Positions 33,043 through 42,461 of a stretch of DNA of 64,000 nt are shown piece by piece. The stretch covers positions 1 to 64,000 of the forward strand of contig CAJTOZ010000010.1 in the NCBI GenBank assembly GCA_910578095.1, in the 5' to 3' direction. The translations under genes and the position numbers were made by a program. Source of the stretch: an uncultured Muribaculaceae bacterium (GTDB taxonomy: Bacteria > Bacteroidota > Bacteroidia > Bacteroidales > Muribaculaceae). Position 1 is the first letter of the stretch. Each line of letters opens with the position of its first letter. Under the pieces are notes generated by a model that saw nothing but the letters and a program-made list of their open reading frames with translations, was not told the DNA's origin and did no database searches.

Positions 33043-34074
33043 TTATCTCGGGCCTGATGTCTGCCGCACGGGAATCATGGTTCCGTCGGGGTTGTAGAAC
33101 AAAGAATCCACGCACACGGCGCGCCGTCCTATGGCGCCTTTATGACCGTCGATTTCGAGTGTGGCATTGTGGTAGAAGAGGTAGTCCTGGCCGTTGAAAT
33201 TCACTATTCCGGGATGTATGGTGAAGCTGTTTTCGGCCGGCCCTGTGAGTTGGCCGCGCGGAGTCCATTCGCCTTCCATGTCGGTGGCTGTGGCGTAGGA
33301 TATATCCTCCTGATGCGTTTCCGGATTGCTGGATGCGTATGTGAGATAATAGATGTTGCCGCGCTTGTGGAGCCACGGACCTTCCACGTAGAGTGGCAGG
33401 TCGATGGTGCGTATGTCGCCTTTTATGGCAGTCATGTCGGGGGTGAGTTCAGCCAAGAAGCATGTGCCGTTGCCCCAGCACAGCCATGCGCGGTCGCCGT
33501 CCACGAGCACCGTCGGGTCGATGTCGTTCCACCAGCCGCGTGTGCCGTTGTCGGTCATGCTGTCGCACACCAGAGGCTTGCCTATCGCATCCCTGAACGG
33601 TCCGGTGGGGCTGTCGGCCATGGCCACGCCCACACAGTAGCCCGCATATGGTTCTTTGCCGATGGAGGTGGTGTAGTAGTAGAATTTTCCGTCGCGTTCT
33701 ACCACTTGCGATGCCCATGCGGCTTCTTTTGCCCAACTGAAATCGGTGGGTGCGAGCACGGGGCCATGGTCGGTCCAGTGCTTCATGTCGTCGGTGGAGT
33801 AGCAGAGCCATTCGGTGATATTGAATTCTTTGCCTCCGCTCGCGGAGTCCTGTCCGTCGTAATATTCGTCATGTCCTACATAGAGATACAGCCGTCCATC
33901 GTGCACCATGGGAGCCGGATCGGCCGTAAACTTGTCGCGCACGACAGGGTTGCCCTCATAGAGGAATGTCTTGAGGCTGTCGGCGGCGGTGTCGCCGCTG
34001 TGTGTATTTTTGTTGCCGGTGCATGCTCCTAAGGCGAGGATGCCGCAAAGTGTGGCGGAAAGCAGTTGTTTCAT
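33043..34074 (-). CDS. GH43 glycoside hydrolase lipoprotein
   Basis: A 343-residue protein with a lipoprotein signal (LALGAC, cysteine near residue 18). The rest is a five-bladed GH43 beta-propeller. The catalytic base is seen in DKFTADPAPMVHDG (near residue 48), the pKa-modulating Asp in WNDIDPTVLVDG, and the general acid in LYVEGPWLHKRG. GH43 enzymes remove arabinose or xylose from xylan and arabinan. It is the last gene of the xylan cluster. The exact substrate cannot be read from sequence. Confidence 0.9.
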   Translation of the reverse strand: MKQLLSATLCGILALGACTGNKNTHSGDTAADSLKTFLYEGNPVVRDKFTADPAPMVHDGRLYLYVGHDEYYDGQDSASGGKEFNITEWLCYSTDDMKHWTDHGPVLAPTDFSWAKEAAWASQVVERDGKFYYYTTSIGKEPYAGYCVGVAMADSPTGPFRDAIGKPLVCDSMTDNGTRGWWNDIDPTVLVDGDRAWLCWGNGTCFLAELTPDMTAIKGDIRTIDLPLYVEGPWLHKRGNIYYLTYASSNPETHQEDISYATATDMEGEWTPRGQLTGPAENSFTIHPGIVNFNGQDYLFYHNATLEIDGHKGAIGRRAVCVDSLFYNPDGTMIPVRQTSGPR

Positions 34075-34098
34075 GTGGTATATGTGATTTGCGTATGG

Positions 34099-36609
34099 TT
34101 AATGTCGGGGTTCGATAATACGGTATCTGCCGCTCAGATGCATGAATGCGAAAAGCCGCAGGAAGCCGTCGTAGTAGGCGTCGAAGTAGCCATCGGAGTA
34201 TGGCTCGTGGCGCGAGTTCCATAGCTTTTCGGCAAAAGCACGGCTTCTGCAGCTGGTGGCGGCAAGCGATGCCGCCCCGAGTGTGGCCACCAGACCGATG
34301 GAATGCCGCAGGGCGGTGTAGCCTCCGGCATCGAGTATGTCCTCTACCGGTGTGCCGTCGATATTGTACTGGTCCATGAAATCATTGATGCCCTTCGAGT
34401 TGAAAAAGTTCTGTATGCGGTCGGCATAGCAGCGCTGCCATGCGCCATCGGCACCGCTCCAAGAATAGTCGAGCGCGATGTTCATGGGCACGCGCCATGA
34501 GTCGAAGCGGAATGCAGGCCCGAGAATGTGCATCCTCACACCCGGCGTGCCATCGTAGGCGGAGTAGTCGGGTGTCAGGCCGGTCTCGGGGTGTACGGCC
34601 TTATGTAGATAGCTCCGGCTACGCGCTGCGCACTCCCTCCAGAAAGCGGCGCGGCCGTCGTCGGCCCATCGGGCCCACACTTCGTAGAATGCGGGCACAT
34701 GGTAGGATGGGTCGGTAAATGTGCCTCCCCAGTTGTCGGGGGTGAATGTGATGAGTTTGTGCTCGAGATTTATGAGTGGGGCGGCATGTTCCATGCCCGA
34801 TTTTTGCATCGACAGGTCGAGAATACGCCGTGCTTCAGCCTTGTAGTTGATGCCGGTATTGTCGCCCCAGAGGTTGGAAGCGAAAATCAGGGATGTGACG
34901 AAGTAGAGTTCACCATCGGAGGCCGCTCCATGGGAATTGGGCGTGCCATCGGTGGCGCAGCTCCATGCGAAGTATCCTTCGCGGGGACCGCTTTGGTGTT
35001 GCATATGCTTCTTGCTCCATCTCCACAGACGGTCGAAAATATCCTTGCGGCCGAACTGAACGGCGGCCATGAGCCCATACGACATGCCCTCGGTGCGCAC
35101 ATCGTGGTTTTTGATGTCGCTTACATAGGCCATGGAATCGCCCACTTCAAAGTAAACCTTGCGCTCTCCGAAGAAGAGGTCGTTGAATATGCTTTCGAGC
35201 CGCGCGTCTATTTCCGTCTGTCCGTGCCCCATCTCGGCGAAAAGGTTGCGGTAGCGCCCGGTGTCGGCCGCGCCCCGCTCCCAGGGCAGTGCATCGAAGC
35301 CTATCCACTCTATCTCCACGTCATGACCGGCGGAGAGCGTCACCATCAGATCTGTCACACCCGTTGGCGCCTGGGCCACACGGACGCGTGTTTCCTGCCA
35401 GTCGGGCGATGGTGCGATACGTGCCGAAGCGATGGAGTGGCGGCCGTCGGCGGTGGTAAGGTCTACAGTTGCACCCTTGCGGCTGCGGGCACGCAACGTG
35501 AGTTCTTCCACGGGTTTTTCGCCGAAGTCGACACTATTGTAGCGCAGCCACGCTCCTTTTCGGGAGAATACGCTTTTCCATCCGGCCATTTTGTCGGTAG
35601 GATCAAGAAATTCTATGCGTGTACCTTTGGGGCTTATGCCGCTGTGCCGGTCGATGCGTATGCGCTTGCGCGCGTCGGTCATCCCCACACCCCGCAGCGT
35701 CGGCACAACTTTGCGTATGGTGCCGTCGGGATTGAACTCCAGGGAGTCGATCCGGGCCGAGCGGCGCTTGTCCATGTCGGGCGACATGTCATTGTGGTGG
35801 TAGAAGAGATACCATTGTCCATTATATTCCACGATGGAGTGGTGGTTGGTCCAGCAGCCGCTTGGCGATTCATCCATGATGACTCCCTTGAAGTCGAACG
35901 GTCCCATAGGGTTGTCTCCCATGGCGTAGGCCAATGTCTCGGTCTTGTCTTTCACCCAAGGGAATGTGAAATAGTAGATTCCGTTGCGCTTGAACACGAA
36001 CGGCCCTTCCTTGAAGCCGTCGGGGAGCCCTTCCACTTGGGATGGCTCGCTGTCCAGTTCCGTCATGTTGTTTTTGAGCTTGGCCACAGACATGCCGCGC
36101 CCGCTCCAGTAGAGGTAGCTTTGGCCGTCGGTGTCCACCAGCACGCATGGGTCTATGCCCCTCACACCGTCGATGAACCGGGGCATAGGGCGGAATGGCC
36201 CTTCCGGCTTGTCGGCCACAGCCACGCCTATTGCGAATCCTTTTTCCGGCTCGCGCGGAGCAGCCGGAAAATAGAAAAAGTAGCGGCCGTCTTTCTCTAC
36301 ACAGTCGGGAGCCCACATGGCATAGGAGTCGGGCTGAACCCATGGGATGCGGTTCTGAGTGAGGATTACACCATGGTCTGTCCAGTCGGTGAGGTTGTCG
36401 GAAGAGAATACATGGTAATCTTCCATGCAGAACCATTCCTTTAGGCGGTCGATGGGGCTTTCGATGTCATGCGACGGATACAGATACACCTTGCCGTTGA
36501 ACACTTTGGCCGTGGGATCGGCGGTGAACTGGTCGCGGATGATGGGATTCTGTGCGCCGGCTGTAGCGGCGCATATCAGCAATGTGGCGGCTGCAAAAGA
36601 TGTCTTCAT
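34099..36609 (-). CDS. Two-enzyme xylanolytic fusion: GH43 plus GH8
   Basis: About 836 residues, started at the ATG at 36609 where MKTSFAAATLLI opens a signal peptide. Residues about 22-340 are a GH43 propeller (base Asp in FTADPTAKVFNG, acid Glu in GFKEGPFVFKRNG). Residues about 345-460 form a CBM6-like sandwich (VEIEWIGFDAL). Residues about 470-836 are a GH8 catalytic domain of the reducing-end xylose-releasing type, with the acid Glu in VRTEGMSYGLMA and the base Asp in GAASDGELYF. The fusion should act on xylo-oligosaccharides at both side chains and reducing ends. It lies four bases after the GH43 gene upstream. Confidence 0.9.
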   Translation of the reverse strand: MKTSFAAATLLICAATAGAQNPIIRDQFTADPTAKVFNGKVYLYPSHDIESPIDRLKEWFCMEDYHVFSSDNLTDWTDHGVILTQNRIPWVQPDSYAMWAPDCVEKDGRYFFYFPAAPREPEKGFAIGVAVADKPEGPFRPMPRFIDGVRGIDPCVLVDTDGQSYLYWSGRGMSVAKLKNNMTELDSEPSQVEGLPDGFKEGPFVFKRNGIYYFTFPWVKDKTETLAYAMGDNPMGPFDFKGVIMDESPSGCWTNHHSIVEYNGQWYLFYHHNDMSPDMDKRRSARIDSLEFNPDGTIRKVVPTLRGVGMTDARKRIRIDRHSGISPKGTRIEFLDPTDKMAGWKSVFSRKGAWLRYNSVDFGEKPVEELTLRARSRKGATVDLTTADGRHSIASARIAPSPDWQETRVRVAQAPTGVTDLMVTLSAGHDVEIEWIGFDALPWERGAADTGRYRNLFAEMGHGQTEIDARLESIFNDLFFGERKVYFEVGDSMAYVSDIKNHDVRTEGMSYGLMAAVQFGRKDIFDRLWRWSKKHMQHQSGPREGYFAWSCATDGTPNSHGAASDGELYFVTSLIFASNLWGDNTGINYKAEARRILDLSMQKSGMEHAAPLINLEHKLITFTPDNWGGTFTDPSYHVPAFYEVWARWADDGRAAFWRECAARSRSYLHKAVHPETGLTPDYSAYDGTPGVRMHILGPAFRFDSWRVPMNIALDYSWSGADGAWQRCYADRIQNFFNSKGINDFMDQYNIDGTPVEDILDAGGYTALRHSIGLVATLGAASLAATSCRSRAFAEKLWNSRHEPYSDGYFDAYYDGFLRLFAFMHLSGRYRIIEPRH

Positions 36610-36613
36610 GGTG

Positions 36614-38053
36614 TCAACGCGTTCTGAAATTCCATTTTGAGTTGTCGCTGTCCATATCGAATGCACCCAGCGTAGGAGTGCTGTCGGCAATGGATATGAG
36701 TGCGAGGGCTTCGTCGCATCCGGGCACTTTACGTGGCATTATGCGGAAGGTTCCGTCTGTTAGCCTGTCGATGCGCCACAGCTGCTCGTCGGCTCCGGTG
36801 AAATGAGGCACCGTTGTCAGCTCTTTGGCTGCGGTGGCTGCGAGCGCACGGTCCGTACCTTCTATCGTTATTTTGTAATATGGTGAGCCAAGATAACCTC
36901 CGAATTCCGGTACAGCCGTGATGGTCCATTTCTGGTGCGGACGGAACATGTAGTCGCCGGTGCGCACTGGAATATCTCCATCGGGCCAGGTGGCTGCTAC
37001 ATCCGCGAGCGTCTGTTGTTTCAGTGGTACAAGGGGTTCCTCGCTCTTTTCCCAGAATCGGTGCATTCCTCCTTCCATGCGCACGAAGTCGACGGCGAGT
37101 TCCAGAGCGTATCCGCGGCGTTCGGATTCGATTTCGTATGTGCCTTCCTGCAGTTCATCGGGCACTTCGGGCCAGTCGTTTCTCCACACGAGGGGCAGTA
37201 TAGCGAGCACACTGCGGCCGCCGCGCTCGAAGTCGGCCTCGAAGTGGCACGACATTTTCTCTATCCCTTCTGCCTCGACAATGTGTCCGAAGTGGCCCGC
37301 TCCGGTGCGGCCGTTGCGCGCGGCCACTACCATTTTGCCGCCTCCGGCGAGCATGTCGCGCCCTACGTTGTCGAGATATGGGCCTGTGACGCTCCGGGAA
37401 CGGCCCACCACTATATTATAGGTGGAGTTCGGACCGTCGCAGCATGTGCCATGGGTGCCAAGCAGATAGTACCAGCCGTTGCGGTAGATGAGGTCGGTGG
37501 CTTCGCAGTCGATGGCTATGTCTATTGGTTCGTTTCCGTGCATGCGATGGCCGGTAGCTGGGTCAAGTTCTACCAGACGTATAAATCCGAAGTAGGTTCC
37601 GTACGACATCCACAGGCGTCCGTCGTTGGGATCCAGCAGCAACCCTGGGTCGATGGCGTCGCAATCCTCGTTGTCGGCCGAAGTGGCCACTACCACGGGC
37701 TCCGTGTAGCCGAATATTGGCGACGCCGGGTCGAGGCTGCGGTTCCACATGGTCAGTACGGAGCCCTTGTGGCTACCCCCCAGACCACCGCCCGTAGCGC
37801 TGTACGCCACAAGGTAGCGGTCGCCAATCTTGATGGCGTCGGGAGCGGCGCCGCGCCCCGGGCGCACCCCTCCGCTATGCCACTCGTAGCCATCGGTGGA
37901 TATGAGGCCTCCTCCCCCGGTGCCGAAAGTATAATATTTGCCGTCACATTCCATTATTGTCGATGGGTCGTGTATATATGGTTCGCCGGTCTGTGCCGTG
38001 GCGCATATAGCGGCGCATGATATGAGCCCCGCGATAATGATATGTTTTTTCAT
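36614..38053 (-). CDS. GH43 arabinan/arabinoxylan hydrolase
   Basis: A 479-residue secreted protein (signal peptide to about ATAQ, residue 21). The GH43 propeller (about 22-320) shows YIHDPSTIMECDGKYY with the base Asp and CEATDLIYRNGWYYLL with the acid Glu, most like arabinan endo-1,5-alpha-arabinanase or arabinofuranosidase subfamilies. A C-terminal beta domain (about 325-479, with Trp-rich segments) follows, as in Bacteroides members. It is five bases from each neighbour in the xylan cluster, so one transcript is likely. Confidence 0.88.
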   Translation of the reverse strand: MKKHIIIAGLISCAAICATAQTGEPYIHDPSTIMECDGKYYTFGTGGGGLISTDGYEWHSGGVRPGRGAAPDAIKIGDRYLVAYSATGGGLGGSHKGSVLTMWNRSLDPASPIFGYTEPVVVATSADNEDCDAIDPGLLLDPNDGRLWMSYGTYFGFIRLVELDPATGHRMHGNEPIDIAIDCEATDLIYRNGWYYLLGTHGTCCDGPNSTYNIVVGRSRSVTGPYLDNVGRDMLAGGGKMVVAARNGRTGAGHFGHIVEAEGIEKMSCHFEADFERGGRSVLAILPLVWRNDWPEVPDELQEGTYEIESERRGYALELAVDFVRMEGGMHRFWEKSEEPLVPLKQQTLADVAATWPDGDIPVRTGDYMFRPHQKWTITAVPEFGGYLGSPYYKITIEGTDRALAATAAKELTTVPHFTGADEQLWRIDRLTDGTFRIMPRKVPGCDEALALISIADSTPTLGAFDMDSDNSKWNFRTR

Positions 38054-38057
38054 TGTC

Positions 38058-38729
38058 TTACAAGGTGCTTATGGTATAATTTCTGACAGGATTGCCGCCG
38101 GCGTCCAAAAAGCGCAGGCAGAAATCGCTCATGCCGGGACCGTTGATGATGGCGCCGCGCACGATGTTGCGTCCTTTCTTCAAGGTGATGCGTTGCGACA
38201 TGGCGTCGTCCTGCACCATGCGCCTATCGCCCGACAAAAGTAACGCTTCCTGACCGTTGATCCACCACATTGAGGCCGAATTGGAGCCGGCCGACATGCG
38301 CACATCGGGAATGTCCTCATCGCAGTCAATGGCTGTGACCACGTGGAAAAGCACCCCGTAGAAAGGTTGGTTGAGGTTGGTGGCAAATCTGAACAGCTTG
38401 ATATTGAACATGTTGCTATCCAGTGCATGCCAGCGTAATTTTTTCTTCCCCACGGCCACTTTCTGTCCATCGCGTGGCCACATTGATGTCTGCCCCTTGT
38501 AGAATTCCTTACCGAAAGTCTCGCGCAGGTAGCTATCGGTGAAAATGGTGTTGCTGTGTACAGGCACTTCTATGGGCTCGAGCACCAGCCACCGGCCTAT
38601 AAAACCGGCCGTGTCGGGTAGGCTGTGCGCACCTTCAGCAGTTGAAAAGTATGGATGCAGCGGATTTTCTGAAGCATTCGCTGCGATGCATGCCGAGACT
38701 ATCAGCATGACGTATAATAGTCGTAGCAT
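38058..38729 (-). CDS. Secreted protein of the xylan cluster
   Basis: A 223-residue protein with a signal peptide ending near ANAS (residue 19). A beta-rich mature region carries GRWLVLEPIEVPVHSNTIFTD and WHALDSN segments. I have a sense of seeing this type of module attached to or beside esterases and glycoside hydrolases in Bacteroidales, but no enzyme motif is visible. It may bind carbohydrate. It lies six bases from the esterase gene upstream and five from the GH43 downstream, so it belongs to the same transcript. Confidence 0.65.
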   Translation of the reverse strand: MLRLLYVMLIVSACIAANASENPLHPYFSTAEGAHSLPDTAGFIGRWLVLEPIEVPVHSNTIFTDSYLRETFGKEFYKGQTSMWPRDGQKVAVGKKKLRWHALDSNMFNIKLFRFATNLNQPFYGVLFHVVTAIDCDEDIPDVRMSAGSNSASMWWINGQEALLLSGDRRMVQDDAMSQRITLKKGRNIVRGAIINGPGMSDFCLRFLDAGGNPVRNYTISTL

Positions 38730-38735
38730 ATGAGA

Positions 38736-39845
38736 TCAGTCTTTAAATAGTTGTTGGGCAAAACGGTAAAGGCTCTCTCTCCACACGGGCCAGGTGTGGC
38801 CTCCCGGTGTCTCGAAGTACTCGTAGCGTATGCCGAGCCGGTCGAAACGTCCGCGCATTATGTTGCAGTTGCGCCATGCTATGTCTTCGGGGCCGCCCAT
38901 CGTCAGATAGAAACTGCGGAAGCGCCGGTTGTAGCCGTCGCAGTCGGCTGCGAGCATGTCGTAGTATTTTTCAACGTCAAGGCCCATTCCTGCTGGAGCT
39001 TTGCTGTCGGCCCACCATCCGGAACTGAACACTCCGACGTAGCTGAACAGCTCGGGGTGGGAGATGGCGGTGTTGAGGGCCTGTATGCCGCCCATCGAGA
39101 GCCCGGCGAGGGCGCGCCCGGAGGATGTGGTGTCCACGCAGTAGGTGCTTTCAACAAGAGGAATGCAGTCGCCGATCAGTTCATTCGTGAAGTCCCGGCT
39201 GTTGCCGTCGCACATCACTATTACCATAGGCTTGGCCATTCCGGCGGCTATGAGATTGTCGAGAATTATATCGGCACGTCCCTGGGTGCACCATCCGCGC
39301 TGGTCCTCGCCGCCGCCATGCTGTAGATAAAGCACAGGATACGTTTTATCGGGGGAGGTGTGGTAGCATGGAGGAGTGTACACCATCATCTGCTTCCAGG
39401 TGCTGTCGGGCGTGGAGTAGTATCTGCGCATGGCAGTTTCTCCATGTGGCACGTGCGATATACTGAAACGCGTGTCGCCGGCGGGATAGGGAATCTCGAT
39501 ACCGCTTGCCGCCACACCGCAGCCGTAGAAAGTCTCGCTTGCGGGATCGGCCACGCGGGCTCCATCCACGTCGATGAAGTAGTAGTGGAATCCGGGCCCG
39601 AGGCTGTCGGTGATGCAGTACCATGCTCCGTCGCTTCCGCGTGTGGCATTGTATTTATTGCCGATGTCCACTTTCACAGACTGCGCGTCTGGCGCTACTA
39701 TCCGGAATTCGGCGCGGTTGCCGGGCAGTATGCGCGGGTATGTGGAGCGGCGCACTGCATATTCGGATGTGGTGTGGGGCGGGGGTGAGGCTATCGCTAT
39801 GCCGGAGGCCAAAGCGAAAATGACGGGTAAAATTTTATTTTTCAT
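38736..39845 (-). CDS. Feruloyl/acetyl-xylan esterase, CE1-like
   Basis: A 369-residue secreted protein (signal peptide to about residue 19). An N-terminal E-set/CBM48-like domain (about 30-120) with PGNRAEFRIVAPDAQ is followed by an alpha/beta-hydrolase. The nucleophile Ser is in AGLSMGG (near 245), the catalytic His in GGHTWPVWRESL (near 350), and the acid Asp is probably in between. CE1 enzymes cut ferulic-acid or acetyl esters from arabinoxylan, matching the GH43 and GH8 neighbours. It is the first gene of the cluster; no promoter is clear, and it begins 50 bases after the restriction gene. Confidence 0.88.
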   Translation of the reverse strand: MKNKILPVIFALASGIAIASPPPHTTSEYAVRRSTYPRILPGNRAEFRIVAPDAQSVKVDIGNKYNATRGSDGAWYCITDSLGPGFHYYFIDVDGARVADPASETFYGCGVAASGIEIPYPAGDTRFSISHVPHGETAMRRYYSTPDSTWKQMMVYTPPCYHTSPDKTYPVLYLQHGGGEDQRGWCTQGRADIILDNLIAAGMAKPMVIVMCDGNSRDFTNELIGDCIPLVESTYCVDTTSSGRALAGLSMGGIQALNTAISHPELFSYVGVFSSGWWADSKAPAGMGLDVEKYYDMLAADCDGYNRRFRSFYLTMGGPEDIAWRNCNIMRGRFDRLGIRYEYFETPGGHTWPVWRESLYRFAQQLFKD

Positions 39846-39895
39846 GGTGGTATGGTGGTCTTGGGAGTGTTTTTTTTACCGGTGGGCGGCGAGCG

Positions 39896-41572
39896 CTATT
39901 CCGGCCAGTTGAGTGCCGCTTCGATGAGCTCTCTGTACCAGGTGTCGGGGTTGTCGGTGGCTCCGGCGCTTTCGCGGGAAAACTCGAACAGGCGGCGGAT
40001 GCTTTCGGCCGTAGGCTTGTCGTGGGCTGTGCGTGTCTGCTCGAGCATCTGCCGGAACACAGCCAGCGGCAGCGGCACGATGATGCTTCGGCCTCCATAG
40101 AAAGGGATGTCGAGTTTGTGCAGGGTGAAGAAGTGGGCTATGCAGGCTTCATTGATATTCGGCGCCACAAAGAGGCAGTAGGCGGGTTTGCCGCACGCCT
40201 TTTTCAGTTTGCCGAGATGGCGCGACACGGGTTCGCCTTCCATCTCATACTGTTTCTGGCCGGAGGCCATAGTCACCTCTACGGCCACGGCGAAGTCGCC
40301 GTAGTCGCACACGATGTCGGGTTGGTTGCCCTGCGCGGTCGACAGTGGTTCTCCGAAGTCGTCGAAGCGGAGGTTTGCTTTAATATCGCCTCCGTTGAGC
40401 ATCGTCATGGCGCGCCATGTGTTCCACTCGAGCATCAGCGGGGCGTCGTAGAGCTCGCCGTTCAGAATCTGGCGGAATGTGTCCTGCACGCTGTCGTAGG
40501 CCCGGAAGTCCTTCAGCTCGCGCACCTGACGGTGGAGTGTCTCGTCCTTGCGTCGCTCGAGGGCATCGGCGTAGATGTCTTTCAGCTCCTGCAGGCCTAT
40601 GGTGTCGTCTGTGGCTATTTCCGGGAAGGTGGTGGCGATTTTATCCACCAGATTCGTGCGGTTGTCGGTAAGCAGGACCGGCGTATCCGTGTCGCCGAGA
40701 TAGGCTATGTAGGCCGCGCGGTCGTCAACGAAGCATGGCTCGCGGTCCACCGTACGGAGAATGAAGTCTACGTCGGCGATTTTCTCATCGGCTATGCTCA
40801 GGGATTTCCCGACATGCGACACCTTCACCACGCCGGTGGCGCGCAGATAGCGGAAGCAGGCATCGGCGTAGTCGCGCATGTTGGAGGCCTTGGTACGCAG
40901 AAAATTAGTGGCCGAAGAGTTGGTGCTCTCGCGGGTGGAAGTGTCGCCGCTGGCGAGTTGATGCGAGTATATTTCCCGTAGCTCGTTTTCGAAGTACTGT
41001 CCGGCAAAGTCGCGGTAGCTTCCCCTGTTGTGTTCCTTGGCGCTGCGGAAGGCCTCTATTTTCTGTACTATGCGGTCGAAGTCGCGGTAGTCGGTGAGTT
41101 GCAGGGCAAACATCTTCAGCTCATCGAATTTCAGCGTGCCGAAATATCGGATGAGGCGCAGTATCTCCAGATAGGGCTTGATGCGGAATGGGGCTGCCTT
41201 GCCTGACGGCACGTGGTAGGGCGACGGAATCTGGAACTTGAGCAACTGCCGCAGGAATATCTCGTCGGTGCGCCGGGCTGATATCAGGGCACGGCCGGCA
41301 GGGGTGAGCGCGATGACAGGCTTGAGTGTTACGAAACCGAGTGTCTGCGGGGCGCGGCTGATGCGGTCGCGGGCACTGAACGCAGGATCGTTCTCTCCTT
41401 TGCCATGGAAGAAGTTCTGATCCTTGAGCACACCCATGAAGGCTGTCTGGGTGGCGTGGTTCCACGGGTAGCCTCCGAAATACTGGTCCAGCAGGGCTAT
41501 TTCCGGGCTCATCTTTGCCGGGGTGCGCGGAGATGTGGTAAGAAACACCACTTTGCTGTCGATGCGTGCCAT
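39896..41572 (-). CDS. AlwI-family type II restriction endonuclease
   Basis: A 558-residue cytoplasmic protein resembling the AlwI family (recognition GGATC, cutting outside the site). Its N-terminal half is a helical DNA-binding region (GRALISARRTDEIFLRQLL). The C-terminal nuclease centre shows the PD-D/E-x-K-like order in QPDIVCDYGDFAVAVEVTMASG (near 440-460), with Thr in place of the usual Lys. The methylase gene lies 17 bases upstream on the same strand. Recognition specificity is inferred from the family and must be tested. Confidence 0.82.
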   Translation of the reverse strand: MARIDSKVVFLTTSPRTPAKMSPEIALLDQYFGGYPWNHATQTAFMGVLKDQNFFHGKGENDPAFSARDRISRAPQTLGFVTLKPVIALTPAGRALISARRTDEIFLRQLLKFQIPSPYHVPSGKAAPFRIKPYLEILRLIRYFGTLKFDELKMFALQLTDYRDFDRIVQKIEAFRSAKEHNRGSYRDFAGQYFENELREIYSHQLASGDTSTRESTNSSATNFLRTKASNMRDYADACFRYLRATGVVKVSHVGKSLSIADEKIADVDFILRTVDREPCFVDDRAAYIAYLGDTDTPVLLTDNRTNLVDKIATTFPEIATDDTIGLQELKDIYADALERRKDETLHRQVRELKDFRAYDSVQDTFRQILNGELYDAPLMLEWNTWRAMTMLNGGDIKANLRFDDFGEPLSTAQGNQPDIVCDYGDFAVAVEVTMASGQKQYEMEGEPVSRHLGKLKKACGKPAYCLFVAPNINEACIAHFFTLHKLDIPFYGGRSIIVPLPLAVFRQMLEQTRTAHDKPTAESIRRLFEFSRESAGATDNPDTWYRELIEAALNWPE

Positions 41573-41589
41573 TGGGGGGGAGAGATTGG

Positions 41590-42438
41590 TCAGTTTGTGA
41601 CGAGAATATGCGATGCGGCCGCGCGGAAACGGTTGCGTATGTTCACGGAATATCTCTTGCCGTATTCATCCACTATATGCCCGTTGTAGAGCTCCTCCGT
41701 GAGCGGTGTGCGGCCTATTACCATGAGTGCCGGGCATGGGAGGTTGACAAAATCGGCGGCCAGGCGGCGATGGTCGTCCTCGCTGAATCCGTCGCGGTAT
41801 TGAGGGTTGCCGTAGTCGGAGAACACACAGTCGTAGGGTGGGTCAAGAAACACAAAATCGCCCGGCTCGCACATGTCGAAGATGTCGCTGTAGTCGGTGT
41901 TGTGTATCTCGGCGCGTTGCAGCAGCCGGCGGTGTGCCTCGCTCACGGTGTCGGTGTTGAGGCGCGCGTAACGTCCGAACGGCACATTGAACTCGCCGCG
42001 GGCATTGTAGCGTATCATGCCGGAGTAGGCGGTCTTGTTGATGAAATAATATAGCGCGGCATCGGTATATGTTTTGTCGGTCAGGCCATTGAACATTGCG
42101 CGCAGGCGGTAGTACAGCTCTTCGTTGCCGTCGTCCACGCGGTTGTCGGGATGGGCTGCCTTGAGTGCTTCAAAAGCCTTGCGGTTTTCGGCGTAAACGT
42201 TTTCCAGAGCGGTGAGTTCGGCGTGCACGCGGTTGAAATCGTCGCGCACGCCGGTATAGAACGCTATCAGCGAGGTGTTTATGTCGTTTATGATTGCGGC
42301 TTCGGGTTCAAGATGGAAAAACAGCGCGCCCCCTCCGAGGAAAGGCTCGATGTAGCGCCCGGCAAAGTCCGGAATGTGCTGCATTATGCGAGGCAGCTCA
42401 CGGGTTTTGCCGCCTCTGTATTTGATCATTGGTTTCAT
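41590..42438 (-). CDS. DNA adenine methyltransferase, Dam/DpnM-type
   Basis: A 282-residue class D12 adenine methylase. The SAM-binding motif is PFLGGGALFF (near residue 31-40) and the catalytic motif is FLDPPYDCVF (near 195). An N-terminal YRGGKTRELP segment is typical of Dam and DpnM. Dam-type enzymes methylate GATC. Because GGATC contains GATC, a single Dam-type enzyme would modify both strands of an AlwI site. It is probably the modification half of the pair; an independent role in regulation cannot be excluded. Confidence 0.9.
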   Translation of the reverse strand: MKPMIKYRGGKTRELPRIMQHIPDFAGRYIEPFLGGGALFFHLEPEAAIINDINTSLIAFYTGVRDDFNRVHAELTALENVYAENRKAFEALKAAHPDNRVDDGNEELYYRLRAMFNGLTDKTYTDAALYYFINKTAYSGMIRYNARGEFNVPFGRYARLNTDTVSEAHRRLLQRAEIHNTDYSDIFDMCEPGDFVFLDPPYDCVFSDYGNPQYRDGFSEDDHRRLAADFVNLPCPALMVIGRTPLTEELYNGHIVDEYGKRYSVNIRNRFRAAASHILVTN

Positions 42439-42461
42439 TGGCGCTCAGCCGGAGAGAGGAG

